A stretch of 52,485 nt of DNA from Pseudomonadales bacterium (GTDB taxonomy: Bacteria > Pseudomonadota > Gammaproteobacteria > Pseudomonadales > Azotimanducaceae). Positions 16,782-25,879 of this stretch are shown here, in pieces. The notes under the pieces were generated by a model. That model made no database searches. It was not told where the DNA came from and saw only the letters and a program-made list of their open reading frames with translations. Location: positions 1-52,485 of the forward strand of contig JASMJM010000018.1 in assembly GCA_030749725.1 (NCBI GenBank), written 5' to 3'. Position 1 is the stretch's first letter. Every line of letters begins with the position of its first letter. Made by a program: the position numbers and the translations under genes.

Positions 16782-19031
16782 TCATTCGGTTCGCGCGTCA
16801 ACCCGATCGACTCTTTGAAATCCTCGTGGCAGTTTCCGACCCCGGCGGGCACGCTCGCCCTGGTATACCTTGAGATCATTGAATTTGAGGGCTATGAACC
16901 GCTTGCCGGAATGGATTACCAGTGAATCCTGTTCGGTCAGGATGACCACGGCAGCCATCATCTCAATACGATCCGCTACCCTGGCCGGCGGTATATTCAT
17001 TATCTTAACACCCTTGCCTTTTGCCATCACAGGTAATTCAGCAACGGGGAACATCAACAGGCGGCCCTCGTTGCTAATCGCGGCTATCCAATCGCTTGCA
17101 TAGTTGTTGACCAGCACCGGTTGCATGACCAACGCTCCCTTGGGCAGACTCAGAATTACCTTGCCCGCCTTATTCTTGGTCTGCATATCACCTATGGTGG
17201 CTACAAATCCATATCCTGCGTCAGATGCCAGCAGGTACTGTTGATCCTTTTCTCCGATAGCCACTCCTTCGAACGTTGAGCCTGACGCCGGACTCAACCG
17301 CCCTGTTAGTGGTTCTCCCTGGCCGCGCGCGGATGGTAATGTATGTGCCGCGAGGGTATAAGCACGACCGGTGGAATCCAGAAAGGTGCTATCCTGGTTG
17401 GTTCGACCCTTAACTGCGAATTTGTAGGAATCTCCCGATCGATAACTCAGCTCAAGCGGATCCACTTCATGACCCCTGGCCGCACGAACCCATCCTTTGC
17501 TGGACAGCACCACCGTAATCGGTTCTGTGGATATCAGATCGGTTTCCCGGAACGCCTGTGCTTCCACCCTCTCTACGATGGGCGACATGCGTTCATCACC
17601 AGACATCTCTCCATCGGCCATCAACTCCTTCTTTAGCAGAGTTTTGAGGCGCGCTTTGGACTTGATGGTCTTTTCAATTCCCTTCTGTTCTTCGACCAGA
17701 TCATCCTGCTCCGCCTTGATCTTCACTTCTTCCAGTTTTGCCAGTTGTCTCAAGCGTAGATCGAGTATCGCGTCCGCCTGTCGTTCGCTGAGCTTGTATT
17801 TCTTGATCAGCGCTTGTTTCGGATTGTCCTCGTTACGCACTATCTTGATCACAGCATCGATATTCAGGTACGCGATCATCAGCCCGTTCAATACGTGCAG
17901 CCGATCAAGGATCTTATCCAGACGAAACTGCAGACGCTTCAACACGGTTGCAGATCGGAATTTAAGCCATTCCGATAATAGCGTGGTCAGGTTCATAACC
18001 TGCGGACGGCCGTCATTGCCGATCAAGTTGAGATTCACGCGGTAGGTACGCTCAAGGTCGGTTGAAGCGAACAGGTGCGCGATGAGGGCCTCAGCATCCA
18101 CTCTATTCGACCGGAGTACGATTACCAATCGCGTCGGATTCTCATGATCCGACTCGTCGCGCAGGTCCACCACCATCGGCAGTTTCTTCGCCTGCATCTG
18201 CGCTGCTATCTGTTCCAGCACCTTGCTGCCGGATACCTGGTGGGGCAGAGCTGTGATCACGATTTCTCCACGCTCCACCGAATATACCGCTCGCGCCCTG
18301 ATGGCGCCTCTGCCGGTTGTATAGATCTGCAGGATTTCATCCCTACTGGAGATGATCTCAGCGTGGGTTGGATAATCCGGCCCGATGATGTGTTCACACA
18401 ATTCCTTGACGGTGGATTTTGGTTTTTCAAGCAATCTGATGCAGGCACTGGCCACTTCTCTCAGATTGTGGGGTGGGATGTCGGTTGCCATGCCCACTGC
18501 AATGCCGGTGCTGCCGTTCAGCAATATGTTGGGCAATCGCGCCGGCAGTACGGCGGGCTCCTCGAGAGTTCCGTCAAAATTAGTGGCCCAGTCGACCGTC
18601 CCCTGCGCCAACTCTGACAGCAAAGTGGCCGCATAACGAGTCAGACGAGATTCGGTGTAGCGCATGGCAGCATAGGATTTGGGTTCATCCGGCGAGCCCC
18701 AGTTGCCCTGGCCATCCACCAATGGATACCGATAGGAAAACGACTGGGCCATCAACACCATGGCTTCGTAACTGGCAGCATCTCCGTGAGGATGGAATTT
18801 CCCGATCACGTCCCCAATGGTTCGGGCCGACTTGGCATGTTTTGCGTCGGCGTCCAGTCGCAGCTCAGACATAGCGTAAATGATGCGGCGCTGAACAGGT
18901 TTAAGTCCGTCTCCAATGTGCGGCAGAGCACGGTCGTTGATGACGTACATTGAATAATTCAGGTACGCGCTCTCCGTGTACTTCAACAGAGAAATCTTCT
19001 CTGTTACCCCATAATCAAAGATCTCTGCCAT
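16782..19031 (-). CDS. parC: DNA topoisomerase IV subunit A
   Basis: ParC is the DNA-breaking subunit of topoisomerase IV, which decatenates daughter chromosomes with ParE. The 749 residues from the ATG at 19031 (preceded by GGGAAGGGAG) contain the catalytic tyrosine in AAMRYTESR (Tyr125), the [13 protein letters not shown] region and the C-terminal beta-pinwheel domain. A longer in-frame start at 19049 is a TTG and less likely. The residue equivalent to E. coli Ser80, a main quinolone contact, is alanine (Ala85), while the Glu84 equivalent is kept. The gene is downstream of parE, with about 340 bp between them holding an inverted repeat. Confidence 0.96.
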   Translation of the reverse strand: MAEIFDYGVTEKISLLKYTESAYLNYSMYVINDRALPHIGDGLKPVQRRIIYAMSELRLDADAKHAKSARTIGDVIGKFHPHGDAASYEAMVLMAQSFSYRYPLVDGQGNWGSPDEPKSYAAMRYTESRLTRYAATLLSELAQGTVDWATNFDGTLEEPAVLPARLPNILLNGSTGIAVGMATDIPPHNLREVASACIRLLEKPKSTVKELCEHIIGPDYPTHAEIISSRDEILQIYTTGRGAIRARAVYSVERGEIVITALPHQVSGSKVLEQIAAQMQAKKLPMVVDLRDESDHENPTRLVIVLRSNRVDAEALIAHLFASTDLERTYRVNLNLIGNDGRPQVMNLTTLLSEWLKFRSATVLKRLQFRLDKILDRLHVLNGLMIAYLNIDAVIKIVRNEDNPKQALIKKYKLSERQADAILDLRLRQLAKLEEVKIKAEQDDLVEEQKGIEKTIKSKARLKTLLKKELMADGEMSGDERMSPIVERVEAQAFRETDLISTEPITVVLSSKGWVRAARGHEVDPLELSYRSGDSYKFAVKGRTNQDSTFLDSTGRAYTLAAHTLPSARGQGEPLTGRLSPASGSTFEGVAIGEKDQQYLLASDAGYGFVATIGDMQTKNKAGKVILSLPKGALVMQPVLVNNYASDWIAAISNEGRLLMFPVAELPVMAKGKGVKIMNIPPARVADRIEMMAAVVILTEQDSLVIHSGKRFIALKFNDLKVYQGERARRGRKLPRGFQRVDRVDARTE

Positions 19032-19126
19032 TTCTCCCTTCCCATCCAATCACGATTGCACTCTGTTGTCTTTGACGTCACCCGAGCCATCTGATTTGTT
19101 CTGGCATCGAATGTTGGGGCGCTCAG

Positions 19127-19268
19127 CAGAAGGGGCTGGGCTGTCCTTACCGTAGCAATCAGGCGTAGCGCCGAGGGCCGGGAAGGAGACCCAACGGGGC
19201 TCCTGACCAAGTGAGGGTAGCTGGGAGAGCCGCGCGCCGCGAAGGGAAGGACAGCCCAGCCCCTTCTG
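19127..19268. repeat. Perfect 22-bp inverted repeat, 142 bp overall, between parC and parE
   Basis: The arms at 19127-19148 and 19247-19268 are perfectly complementary over 22 bp (starting CAGAAGGGGCTGGGCTG) and enclose 98 bp of GC-rich sequence without an open frame. No T-run follows, so it is not a plain terminator. It could be a small non-autonomous mobile element or a structured RNA segment in the parE-parC leader. The rest of the 341-bp gap (19032-19126 and 19269-19372) shows no gene. Confidence 0.85.
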
Positions 19269-19372
19269 CGACCAGCCTCGTTAAGACTAAGTGCCATACA
19301 TGACTCTATCTGCCCTCATCCAATTGTCCACCGTTACCATCTCGCATCCAATCGTTAACTCTCACTGACGCA

Positions 19373-21289
19373 CTAGCTGATCTCTGCGCGGTCGCCCTTC
19401 TCCTCCAACCAGCTCTTCCTATCCTGAGATCTCTTTTTCGACAAGAGCATATCTAACAGTTCATCTACGGCTTTGCTGTCATCCATGGACAATTGCACCA
19501 GACGGCGAGTGTCTTCCGACATGGCCGTCTCTCTAAGTTGCAGTGGGTCCATCTCTCCCAGTCCCTTGAACCTTTGAATAACCACCTTGCCCTTTTTCTT
19601 CTCCGCTGCAATTCGATCCAGGATTCCCTGTCGCTCCTGCTCGTCCAGGGCGTAGAAGACCTCTTTTCCTACGTCAATTCGGTACAGGGGGGGCATCGCA
19701 ACAAACACGTGGCCTTTTTTTACTAGTGCAGTGAAGTGCTTGACGAACAGGGCGATCAGCAAACTTGCAATGTGCAGTCCATCCGAATCGGCATCCGCCA
19801 GTATGCACACTTTGCCATAGCGCAGCCCATCCAAATCGTCAGAGCCTGGGTCAACCCCCACAGCGATCGAAATGTTATGTACTTCCTGAGAGGCCAGAAT
19901 TTCGTTGGAGTCCACTTCCCACGTGTTGAGGATCTTTCCCCGCAGGGGCAGGATTGCCTGTGTTTCCCGGTCCCTCGCCTGTTTGGCCGATCCGCCGGCA
20001 GATTCCCCTTCCACCAGGAACAGCTCGCCCTTCATGGCATCCTGACCGGAACAATCGGCCAGTTTGCCCGGAAGAGCTGGGCCGGCGGTTACTTTTTTTC
20101 TGGCTACTTGCTTGCCCGCTCTGAGTCGGCCCTGTGCATTAGTAATGGCCAGCTCTGCCAGAGATTCTGCTGCTTCGGTGTGCTGATTCAACCACAGGCT
20201 GAAGGAATCCTTCACCACTCCTGACACAAAGGTAACCGCCTGACGCGATGTCAAACGCTCTTTTGTCTGCCCGGAAAACTGGGGATCCAGCATTTTCGAT
20301 GACAGAACATAACAGCACCGATCCCAGATATCTTCAGACGCGAGCTTTATACCGCGGGGAATGAGATTCCTGAAGTCGCAGAATTCACGCATCGCTTCCA
20401 GCAAGCCTGTGCGCATGCCGTTTACATGGGTCCCGCCCTGAGTTGTCGGCACCAGGTTGACATAGCTTTCCGTGATCAGTTCTCCGCCTTCCGGCAGCCA
20501 TTGCACAGCCCAGTCGACAGCCTCTTCGTTTCCTGCAAACGATCCAACGAATGGATCGAGTGGAATTACCGAATAGCCCTCCGTTTCAGTGTTCAAATAG
20601 TCCTTCAGGCCATACTCAAAGTGCCATTCAAAGCTCCTCTCTTCGTCCTTGTTGGCAGTTTCATCTACGAACGATACCTTGAGGCCGGGACACAACACTG
20701 CCTTTGACTTAAGCAGATGCTTCAATCTGGGCACTGAGAATTTTGGTGAATCGAAATAGCTGGGGTCGGGCTTGAAGTGGACCAGCGTGCCGGTATTGCG
20801 TTTGCCGACTCTGTCCACCACCTTCAATTTTCCGATCTTCTTGCCGTTCTTGAAACTCATGTGGTGAAGTTTGCCGTCTCGTTTGATAAAAACTTCAAAT
20901 TCAAGAGACAACGCATTGACCACGGAGACGCCGACTCCATGCAGGCCGCCGGAAAACTTATAGTGCTCGTCGTTGAATTTTGCTCCTGAGTGCAGCCGCG
21001 ACAGAATCAGTTCCACACCTGACAGCTTTTCCTTCTTGTGAATATCCACCGGCATTCCCCTGCCGTTGTCGCTTACCGACATGGATCCATCTTTTCTGAG
21101 GGTAACCCTTATCTCATCTGCGAATCCCTCGATCGCTTCATCGATGGCGTTATCGACCACTTCTTGAGCAAGATGATTGGGGCGAGTGGTATCCGTGTAC
21201 ATACCGGGTCTTTTCTTGACCGGTTCAAGTCCGGAAAGTACCTCGATGGAATCCGCTAGGTAGCTCGTAGTGGTCATTAGATTTGCCAA
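19373..21289 (-). CDS. parE: DNA topoisomerase IV subunit B
   Basis: ParE is the ATPase subunit of topoisomerase IV. The 638 residues have the GHKL motifs EVVDNAIDEA, DNGRGMPVD and LHGVGVSVVNALS, the transducer domain, and the TOPRIM domain with LVEGESAGGSAKQARDR and DADSDGLHI as metal-binding motifs. The RPGMYTDT segment and the order cpdA-parE-parC favour ParE over GyrB, as does the length near 630 residues without the GyrB insert. Its TAG stop overlaps a CACTAG hexamer. Confidence 0.96.
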   Translation of the reverse strand: MANLMTTTSYLADSIEVLSGLEPVKKRPGMYTDTTRPNHLAQEVVDNAIDEAIEGFADEIRVTLRKDGSMSVSDNGRGMPVDIHKKEKLSGVELILSRLHSGAKFNDEHYKFSGGLHGVGVSVVNALSLEFEVFIKRDGKLHHMSFKNGKKIGKLKVVDRVGKRNTGTLVHFKPDPSYFDSPKFSVPRLKHLLKSKAVLCPGLKVSFVDETANKDEERSFEWHFEYGLKDYLNTETEGYSVIPLDPFVGSFAGNEEAVDWAVQWLPEGGELITESYVNLVPTTQGGTHVNGMRTGLLEAMREFCDFRNLIPRGIKLASEDIWDRCCYVLSSKMLDPQFSGQTKERLTSRQAVTFVSGVVKDSFSLWLNQHTEAAESLAELAITNAQGRLRAGKQVARKKVTAGPALPGKLADCSGQDAMKGELFLVEGESAGGSAKQARDRETQAILPLRGKILNTWEVDSNEILASQEVHNISIAVGVDPGSDDLDGLRYGKVCILADADSDGLHIASLLIALFVKHFTALVKKGHVFVAMPPLYRIDVGKEVFYALDEQERQGILDRIAAEKKKGKVVIQRFKGLGEMDPLQLRETAMSEDTRRLVQLSMDDSKAVDELLDMLLSKKRSQDRKSWLEEKGDRAEIS

Positions 21290-21328
21290 TGTCCTATGTC
21301 ACTGTGAAAACAATGCGATGACTCATAG

Positions 21329-22129
21329 TCATCCTTCGGAAGCTGCCGATTGACCTCTAGACAGATCCGGTTTGAATTGCACATCGGTGATTCTGGAAAT
21401 GCCGGAATCTAACTCACCGTTGTTCGATAACCGCAACCAACGATAACCAGGCAACTTGTCATCGATGGGAGATTCCTTGAGTTGTGAGACAAACTGACAG
21501 CAGGTCGAGGGGGCAGCCATCAATCTAATGGCGTTGCGCATGCATTCGAATTGCTGATGTATGTGCCCGAACAGGACGACGCGAACAGACGAAAATCGAT
21601 CGACGATGGCAAAGAAGCGTTCCCCATTTTCGACCATGTGTGGATCCAACCACCGGGAGTTAACAGACGTGGGATGGTGGTGCATCGAAATTATTACATG
21701 TTCGGCGTCTGTCGTACTTAGCTCGTGCTCCAGAAACTGCAACTCGTCCTCGGCAAGTCGCCCTCCGACTTCGTTCTCAACGCGCGAGTCCAGCAGCAAC
21801 AGGCGCCAGTTGTTCAGGTCGATTGCCTTTTCCGCCAGCAGACTTCGGTCAGAGCAGGTCTTCATCACATGGATCGAATCGTGATTACCGGGCAACCAGC
21901 TAACGGCTGCGTGGATTCTCTCGACGCCGCTGACAAATCTTTGGTACGCCTGCCTGGAACCATCGTGGGCAATGTCGCCCGTGCCTATGACCAGATCAAT
22001 GTGTGACTGCTCTTGATGAACAAGTTGCAGTACCGCTTGGTAGGATCTCTCGGTATTTATGCCATACAGGTTTTTTGATTCATCATCAAAAAGATGACAA
22101 TCAGTCAATTGAACGATGGTGGTATGCAT
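21329..22129 (-). CDS. cpdA: 3',5'-cyclic-AMP phosphodiesterase CpdA
   Basis: CpdA hydrolyses cAMP and so lowers CRP signalling. The protein has the metallophosphoesterase motifs in order: QLTDCHLF (D-x-H), GTGDIAHDG, LPGNHD, SMHHHPT and FGHIHQ. The ATG at 22129 follows GAGGAG at a short distance and gives 266 residues. A GTG at 22162 would add 11 residues. The family is near 275 residues in E. coli, so either is possible. It lies upstream of parE, but yqiA, found between them in E. coli, is absent. Confidence 0.93.
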   Translation of the reverse strand: MHTTIVQLTDCHLFDDESKNLYGINTERSYQAVLQLVHQEQSHIDLVIGTGDIAHDGSRQAYQRFVSGVERIHAAVSWLPGNHDSIHVMKTCSDRSLLAEKAIDLNNWRLLLLDSRVENEVGGRLAEDELQFLEHELSTTDAEHVIISMHHHPTSVNSRWLDPHMVENGERFFAIVDRFSSVRVVLFGHIHQQFECMRNAIRLMAAPSTCCQFVSQLKESPIDDKLPGYRWLRLSNNGELDSGISRITDVQFKPDLSRGQSAASEG

Positions 22130-22139
22130 TACTCCTCTT

Positions 22140-22258
22140 TCATCTGTTGCAGCGACAGACACCGTGGTCGCTTTGTGAAAGATTCAAGGGAGTTGAAGTC
22201 CCAACGCAGCAGATTTCTCTTTGCGGTCCAATTGACAGGCAACGAGCGTTGCCTTTTT
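22140..22258 (+). ncRNA. Candidate small RNA ending in an intrinsic terminator
   Basis: On the plus strand GGCAACGAGCGTTGCC (22238-22253) forms a perfect 6- to 7-bp hairpin followed directly by TTTTT (22254-22258), a textbook intrinsic terminator. No plus-strand protein gene precedes it: cpdA and the DUF1249 gene both run on the minus strand. A short plus-strand transcript in the 260-bp gap upstream of cpdA is the simplest source. The 5' end is unknown, and the start given is only a guess. Confidence 0.35.
22238..22258 (+). terminator. Intrinsic terminator on the plus strand between cpdA and DUF1249 gene
   Basis: GGCAAC-GAGC-GTTGCC hairpin followed by five T. It does not end either neighbouring gene, since both are on the minus strand. 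Confidence 0.65.
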
Positions 22259-22389
22259 CTATGCTTCAATCTAACCAAAACTGTCAGTCAAGTTTCAGCC
22301 CAGCTTCAACATCACGAGTAGCGGAATTATACCTCCTCTGTCGTGTATTTTCTCTAAGTTTGCGATGTGTTTGTCGGGCGGGCCGACGT

Positions 22390-22854
22390 CTAGATCCAAT
22401 CCAGCAGCAAAGGTTCCATGGAGCGCCCGTTGACTAAACAGTGACTGAGCACCTCACCCAAGTGTCTGTTGAGTTGCGCCTTTTCATCGGGATGATACAT
22501 GGCACGGTTGGGATAATCATATCTTGACTGAAGGTGTCGATGCTGTTCGAAGCTGCTGACTTCAGCAGTTTTCAGATCGTGGTAGACGCGCACCTGTATA
22601 GCGGGCCATCGAATCCACGAACTGCAGCTGTCACTGCGTAGGTAGATCGACAGGCAGGTGGTATATTTGAATCGCTCGGTAACGCTGATCTTTACCAGGA
22701 TGTTCTTCTCTGTTGCCGTTTGGATACCAATCTCACGGCCACCCCTGTCCACAGTGTCATTCAGCATGTTGGGCATCAACTTCAGTAAGCGAATGTAATT
22801 GGCATCACATTCGGCCGCCTGATTCACCAGATCTGGGCAATACCGCTTCTTCAT
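22390..22854 (-). CDS. DUF1249 family protein (YqiB-like)
   Basis: This is a small conserved protein of unknown function, close in pattern to E. coli YqiB. Starting at MKKRYCPDLVNQ (22854) it has 154 residues, near the family length of about 140, and the start resembles the MKRY of YqiB. The VRVYHDLKTAEV and SRYDYPNRAMYHPDEKAQ segments are the family hallmarks. An upstream in-frame ATG at 22920 is overlapped by a TATAAT -10-like box (forward 22919-22924), which argues that transcription starts after it. In E. coli the order is nudF-yqiB-cpdA; here nudF is missing, and the repeat element at 23,000 lies where it would be. Confidence 0.85.
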   Translation of the reverse strand: MKKRYCPDLVNQAAECDANYIRLLKLMPNMLNDTVDRGGREIGIQTATEKNILVKISVTERFKYTTCLSIYLRSDSCSSWIRWPAIQVRVYHDLKTAEVSSFEQHRHLQSRYDYPNRAMYHPDEKAQLNRHLGEVLSHCLVNGRSMEPLLLDWI

Positions 22855-22995
22855 CGATACGTCTTCTATTTCACCGGGTTGAGAACTGGACCCGCTTAAT
22901 TCTAACCACTGCATAGTCATTATAGTAGCAGCATTGTTGATCTAATCCCATCGAGGCCACGGCCAAATTTCAGGCAACGACGCGGCATGCTGTTG

Positions 22996-23173
22996 CTAGG
23001 ATGCTGTCCCGCAATCAACTGGCCTTATTCGGTGGCGTATTTTGTTCCTGGCGAGGCGAGAGGACGCCGTGGGTTGGGCACCCATCAGGACGAACAACGG
23101 GGACGCCCAGTCGAAGTCCAGGGTCGAAATAGGCCACCGAATAAGGCCAGTTGATTGCGGGACAGCATACTAG
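22996..23173. mobile_element. MITE-like element, 170 bp, perfect 36-bp terminal inverted repeats, CTAG target duplication
   Basis: The arms at 23001-23036 and 23133-23168 are perfectly inverted over 36 bp (beginning ATGCTGTCCCGCAATCAACT). Both sides are flanked by CTAG (22996-22999 and 23170-23173), consistent with a 4-bp target duplication. The 96-bp core has no open frame, so the element is non-autonomous. A YTAR-type 4-bp target such as CTAG is known for the IS701 family, but I cannot match the ends to a named IS. The core carries one unit of the 14-bp repeat family (23097-23112). Confidence 0.85.
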
Positions 23174-23209
23174 ACCATGGCCCTCAAATGTGCTGGTGCT
23201 GGCTGCCGT

Positions 23210-24502
23210 TCAGGGCATTCGGGTGGATGAAGAGCTTAACGCCAGGTGGTTCTCGATCAGGGCCACCGTTCGATCGAGTCCGCCGGCGTTCTTCTTCATC
23301 ACCTTGAGGGCACTGCGCCCCATCTTTTTCCTGACACCGTCGTCATCGCCCAACCGTCCCAGAACATCAACCAGATCCCCGCTGCCATTGACCTCCTCGA
23401 GTGCGCCTTCGGCAATGAAACTCTCGGCGATGTCGTGCACATGAAATCTGTGCGGCCCCATGATGATAGGCAATCCAAACGCTGCAGCTTCCATCATATT
23501 GTGACCACCTACCGGCACCAGGCTGCCACCGACGAATGCGATAGCGGATATGCTGTAAAAGTAGAGCAGTTCTCCCATCGAATCTACCACCAGGATGTTG
23601 GTCTCCTGGCTGCAAACTCCTCCTTGACTATGCCGTATCACGTTGAGGCGGCGGTTCAGACACAGTTTCGTGACCGAGTCGAATCTGTCCGGATGTCTTG
23701 GCACGATGATCAGTAACATGTGCGGTAAGCTTGGGCTGATCTTCTCAAATGCGTCGAGCAGTATCTCCTCTTCTCCTTCATGGGTACTCGCTGCAATAAG
23801 CACCAATCGATTCGGACCGATTTTTTCACGCAGTTCAGTCTGTCTTTCGCCAAGATCTTCGGGAAGATTTAGGTCGAATTTGATACTCCCTGGTACGCTC
23901 AACCTTTCCGGTGACAGACCCAACGACTCGAATCTCCTTGCTTGCGATTCGCTCTGCATGGCGACGTGAGCCATACGATCAAGCATTCCCTTGGTCAAGC
24001 CGGCAACTCTTGCATATCCTTCTGCTGATTGAGGCGACAAGCGTCCATTGACCAACAGGACCGGAATGCTGCGTCTATGGCACTGAAAGATAATGTTAGG
24101 CCACAGTTCCGTATCGATGAGTATCAGCATTTGCGGGCTTGTCCGATGCAGGAATCGATTCACCATGTCGGGAAGATCATAAGGCGCATAGGTGTGGTGA
24201 ACAGAGCCGCCAAGTAAGGCGCTGACCCGTTCCGAACCGGTTGGAGTCATGGTGGTGACAACAAATGCCAGACCGGGGTATTTGTCCTGCAGCTTACGGA
24301 TCAGTGGAACTGCCGCGATGGTTTCCCCGGCGGACACTGCGTGCACCCAAATCAGATTGTCCTCGTCAACCGGTTTGCAAACACCAAAGCGTTCCAGCCA
24401 ACGCCCTGCATATGCCGGCTCTCTGATGGCTCGCCAGACCAAGCGCAGCAGCACGACGGGAAAGATCAGATAGAAAAGAAGACTATAGAAAAATCTGAAC
24501 AC
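23210..24502 (-). CDS. waaA: 3-deoxy-D-manno-octulosonic acid (Kdo) transferase WaaA
   Basis: WaaA transfers Kdo from CMP-Kdo to lipid IVA at the inner membrane, the first step of core assembly. The 430 residues start with a membrane-anchor helix (about 5-25). HAVSAGET places the catalytic Glu at residue 60, as in E. coli. The C-terminal GT-B half has SGDRVLV-like and GGSLVPVGGHNMMEAA motifs, the last being the sugar-nucleotide site. The gene is divergent from the FAD oxidoreductase at 24661 and starts the LPS region. Confidence 0.96.
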   Translation of the reverse strand: MFRFFYSLLFYLIFPVVLLRLVWRAIREPAYAGRWLERFGVCKPVDEDNLIWVHAVSAGETIAAVPLIRKLQDKYPGLAFVVTTMTPTGSERVSALLGGSVHHTYAPYDLPDMVNRFLHRTSPQMLILIDTELWPNIIFQCHRRSIPVLLVNGRLSPQSAEGYARVAGLTKGMLDRMAHVAMQSESQARRFESLGLSPERLSVPGSIKFDLNLPEDLGERQTELREKIGPNRLVLIAASTHEGEEEILLDAFEKISPSLPHMLLIIVPRHPDRFDSVTKLCLNRRLNVIRHSQGGVCSQETNILVVDSMGELLYFYSISAIAFVGGSLVPVGGHNMMEAAAFGLPIIMGPHRFHVHDIAESFIAEGALEEVNGSGDLVDVLGRLGDDDGVRKKMGRSALKVMKKNAGGLDRTVALIENHLALSSSSTRMP

Positions 24503-24548
24503 TCACTTATCCAGACACATTTCAGCTCGCCGCCATGCTAACACAGAG

Positions 24549-24577
24549 TACGAGCGTATGACGGCTACTGTTATAAT
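24549..24577 (+). promoter_or_regulatory. Candidate promoter for the FAD oxidoreductase and aldo/keto reductase pair
   Basis: A perfect TATAAT lies at 24572-24577, 84 bp upstream of the ATG at 24661. The -35 region at 17 bp is poor (TACGAG), so this rests on the -10. Confidence 0.4.
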
Positions 24578-24660
24578 GGTGTGCTGCCCACAATTTCAGT
24601 GGACTGGCCTGTTTCGTGCGTTACCCGTTCATGAAGCAGCCAAATAGCACAGGAGGCCCG

Positions 24661-25872
24661 ATGCCGCTTCGGATCAATGCAGATATCGCCATCATAGGTG
24701 GCGGCATAACGGGTTTGTGGCTGCTGAATACGCTCAGGAATAAGGGTTATCGGGTCATACTGCTGGAAAAGGAGCGTCTTGGCAGCTGCCAAACCAATGC
24801 CTCGCAGGGAATGATTCACGGCGGCATCAAGTATACTCTGGGCGGACTCCTGACCAATTCTTCACAGCAGATCGCTGCTATGCCGGCGTACTGGCGCGCT
24901 TGTTTGCACGGCGATGGCATACTCGACCTTCAGGATGTCAACATTCTATCGGATCACTACTACATGTGGAGTACAGCCAGTCCTAGCTCCCGACTAACGG
25001 CTTTTCTGGGCAGTAAGGTCATCCGTGGGAGAGCGGAGAAGCTATCGCAGCATCAACTGCCAACTGCGTTTGCCGACGCCCGCTTTAAGGGAACTGTGTA
25101 TCGGCTAAATGATCTCGTCTTGGACGTTAACTCGCTCATCAACTCACTCTACCAGAAACAGAAGGATTGGATTTTCAAACTCGACCCGTCTAATCCCCGT
25201 GGTTTTGCCTTAAACCAGGACGGCAGCCTGGCCGGCATAATGTCCGAAGGGGATGTATGTATCGAAGCGAAGCGCTATATATTTGCGGCGGGCGAGGGAA
25301 ATGAGAAGCTGATCGATTCGTGCGGACTAAAGACACCAAGCATGCAGCGTCGCCCCTTACATCAAGTGTTGGTGAAGCACGGTTATCCACACCCTGTCTA
25401 CGCCCACTGCATAGATCTAAGATCCGGCAGCAAACCTCGGTTGACGATAACCAGCCATCCGTTTTCGCAAGATTCAAACGTATGGAATCTTGGCGGCGAG
25501 CTGGCCGAATCCGGAGTGGATCGGGATGAACATGAACAGATTGCTTACGCCAAATCTGAACTGTCGGCAACGCTGCCGTGGATTGAACTGCCAAATGCCG
25601 AATGGAAAACAGTCAGAATCGATCGTGCTGAACCGTCGCAGTCGGAGCACAATCGTCCGGACAACCACTATGTTAAGTCCATTCTCAATATACTGATCGT
25701 CTGGCCGGTGAAACTAACCTTGACACCCAGTCTTGCCGAAGAAGTCGAAGCGGTCATCGCTGCAGAGAAGATTGAGCCCAATTCCAATCAGGACCGGAGT
25801 GAAGGAATGAACATACCTTCGCTGCCTAGATCCTCGCCCGTCATTCCGCTCTGGCGGTCACTGTTCAGCTGA
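24661..25872 (+). CDS. FAD-dependent oxidoreductase, DAO / glycerol-3-phosphate dehydrogenase type
   Basis: The substrate is not known. The N-terminus is a dinucleotide-binding fold, ADIAIIGGGITGLWLL with GxGxxG near residues 12-17 from the ATG at 24661, followed by the LLEKERLG acidic strand end and QGMIHGGIKY, as in the GlpD/DAO superfamily. A strong AGGAGG just before 24661 decides the start; the frame opens earlier at 24616. The protein has 403 residues. The adjacent aldo/keto reductase starts 7 bp after its stop, so the pair is an operon. As I recall, P. aeruginosa has the same pair (PA4991-PA4992) next to LPS core genes. A role in sugar or lipid head-group oxidation is only inference. 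Confidence 0.8.
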   Translation: MPLRINADIAIIGGGITGLWLLNTLRNKGYRVILLEKERLGSCQTNASQGMIHGGIKYTLGGLLTNSSQQIAAMPAYWRACLHGDGILDLQDVNILSDHYYMWSTASPSSRLTAFLGSKVIRGRAEKLSQHQLPTAFADARFKGTVYRLNDLVLDVNSLINSLYQKQKDWIFKLDPSNPRGFALNQDGSLAGIMSEGDVCIEAKRYIFAAGEGNEKLIDSCGLKTPSMQRRPLHQVLVKHGYPHPVYAHCIDLRSGSKPRLTITSHPFSQDSNVWNLGGELAESGVDRDEHEQIAYAKSELSATLPWIELPNAEWKTVRIDRAEPSQSEHNRPDNHYVKSILNILIVWPVKLTLTPSLAEEVEAVIAAEKIEPNSNQDRSEGMNIPSLPRSSPVIPLWRSLFS

Positions 25873-25879
25873 TCATCAC

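Noticed and set aside
19127-19268. Inverted repeat as an intrinsic terminator of parE
   Set aside because: The loop is 98 nt and no T-run follows either arm.
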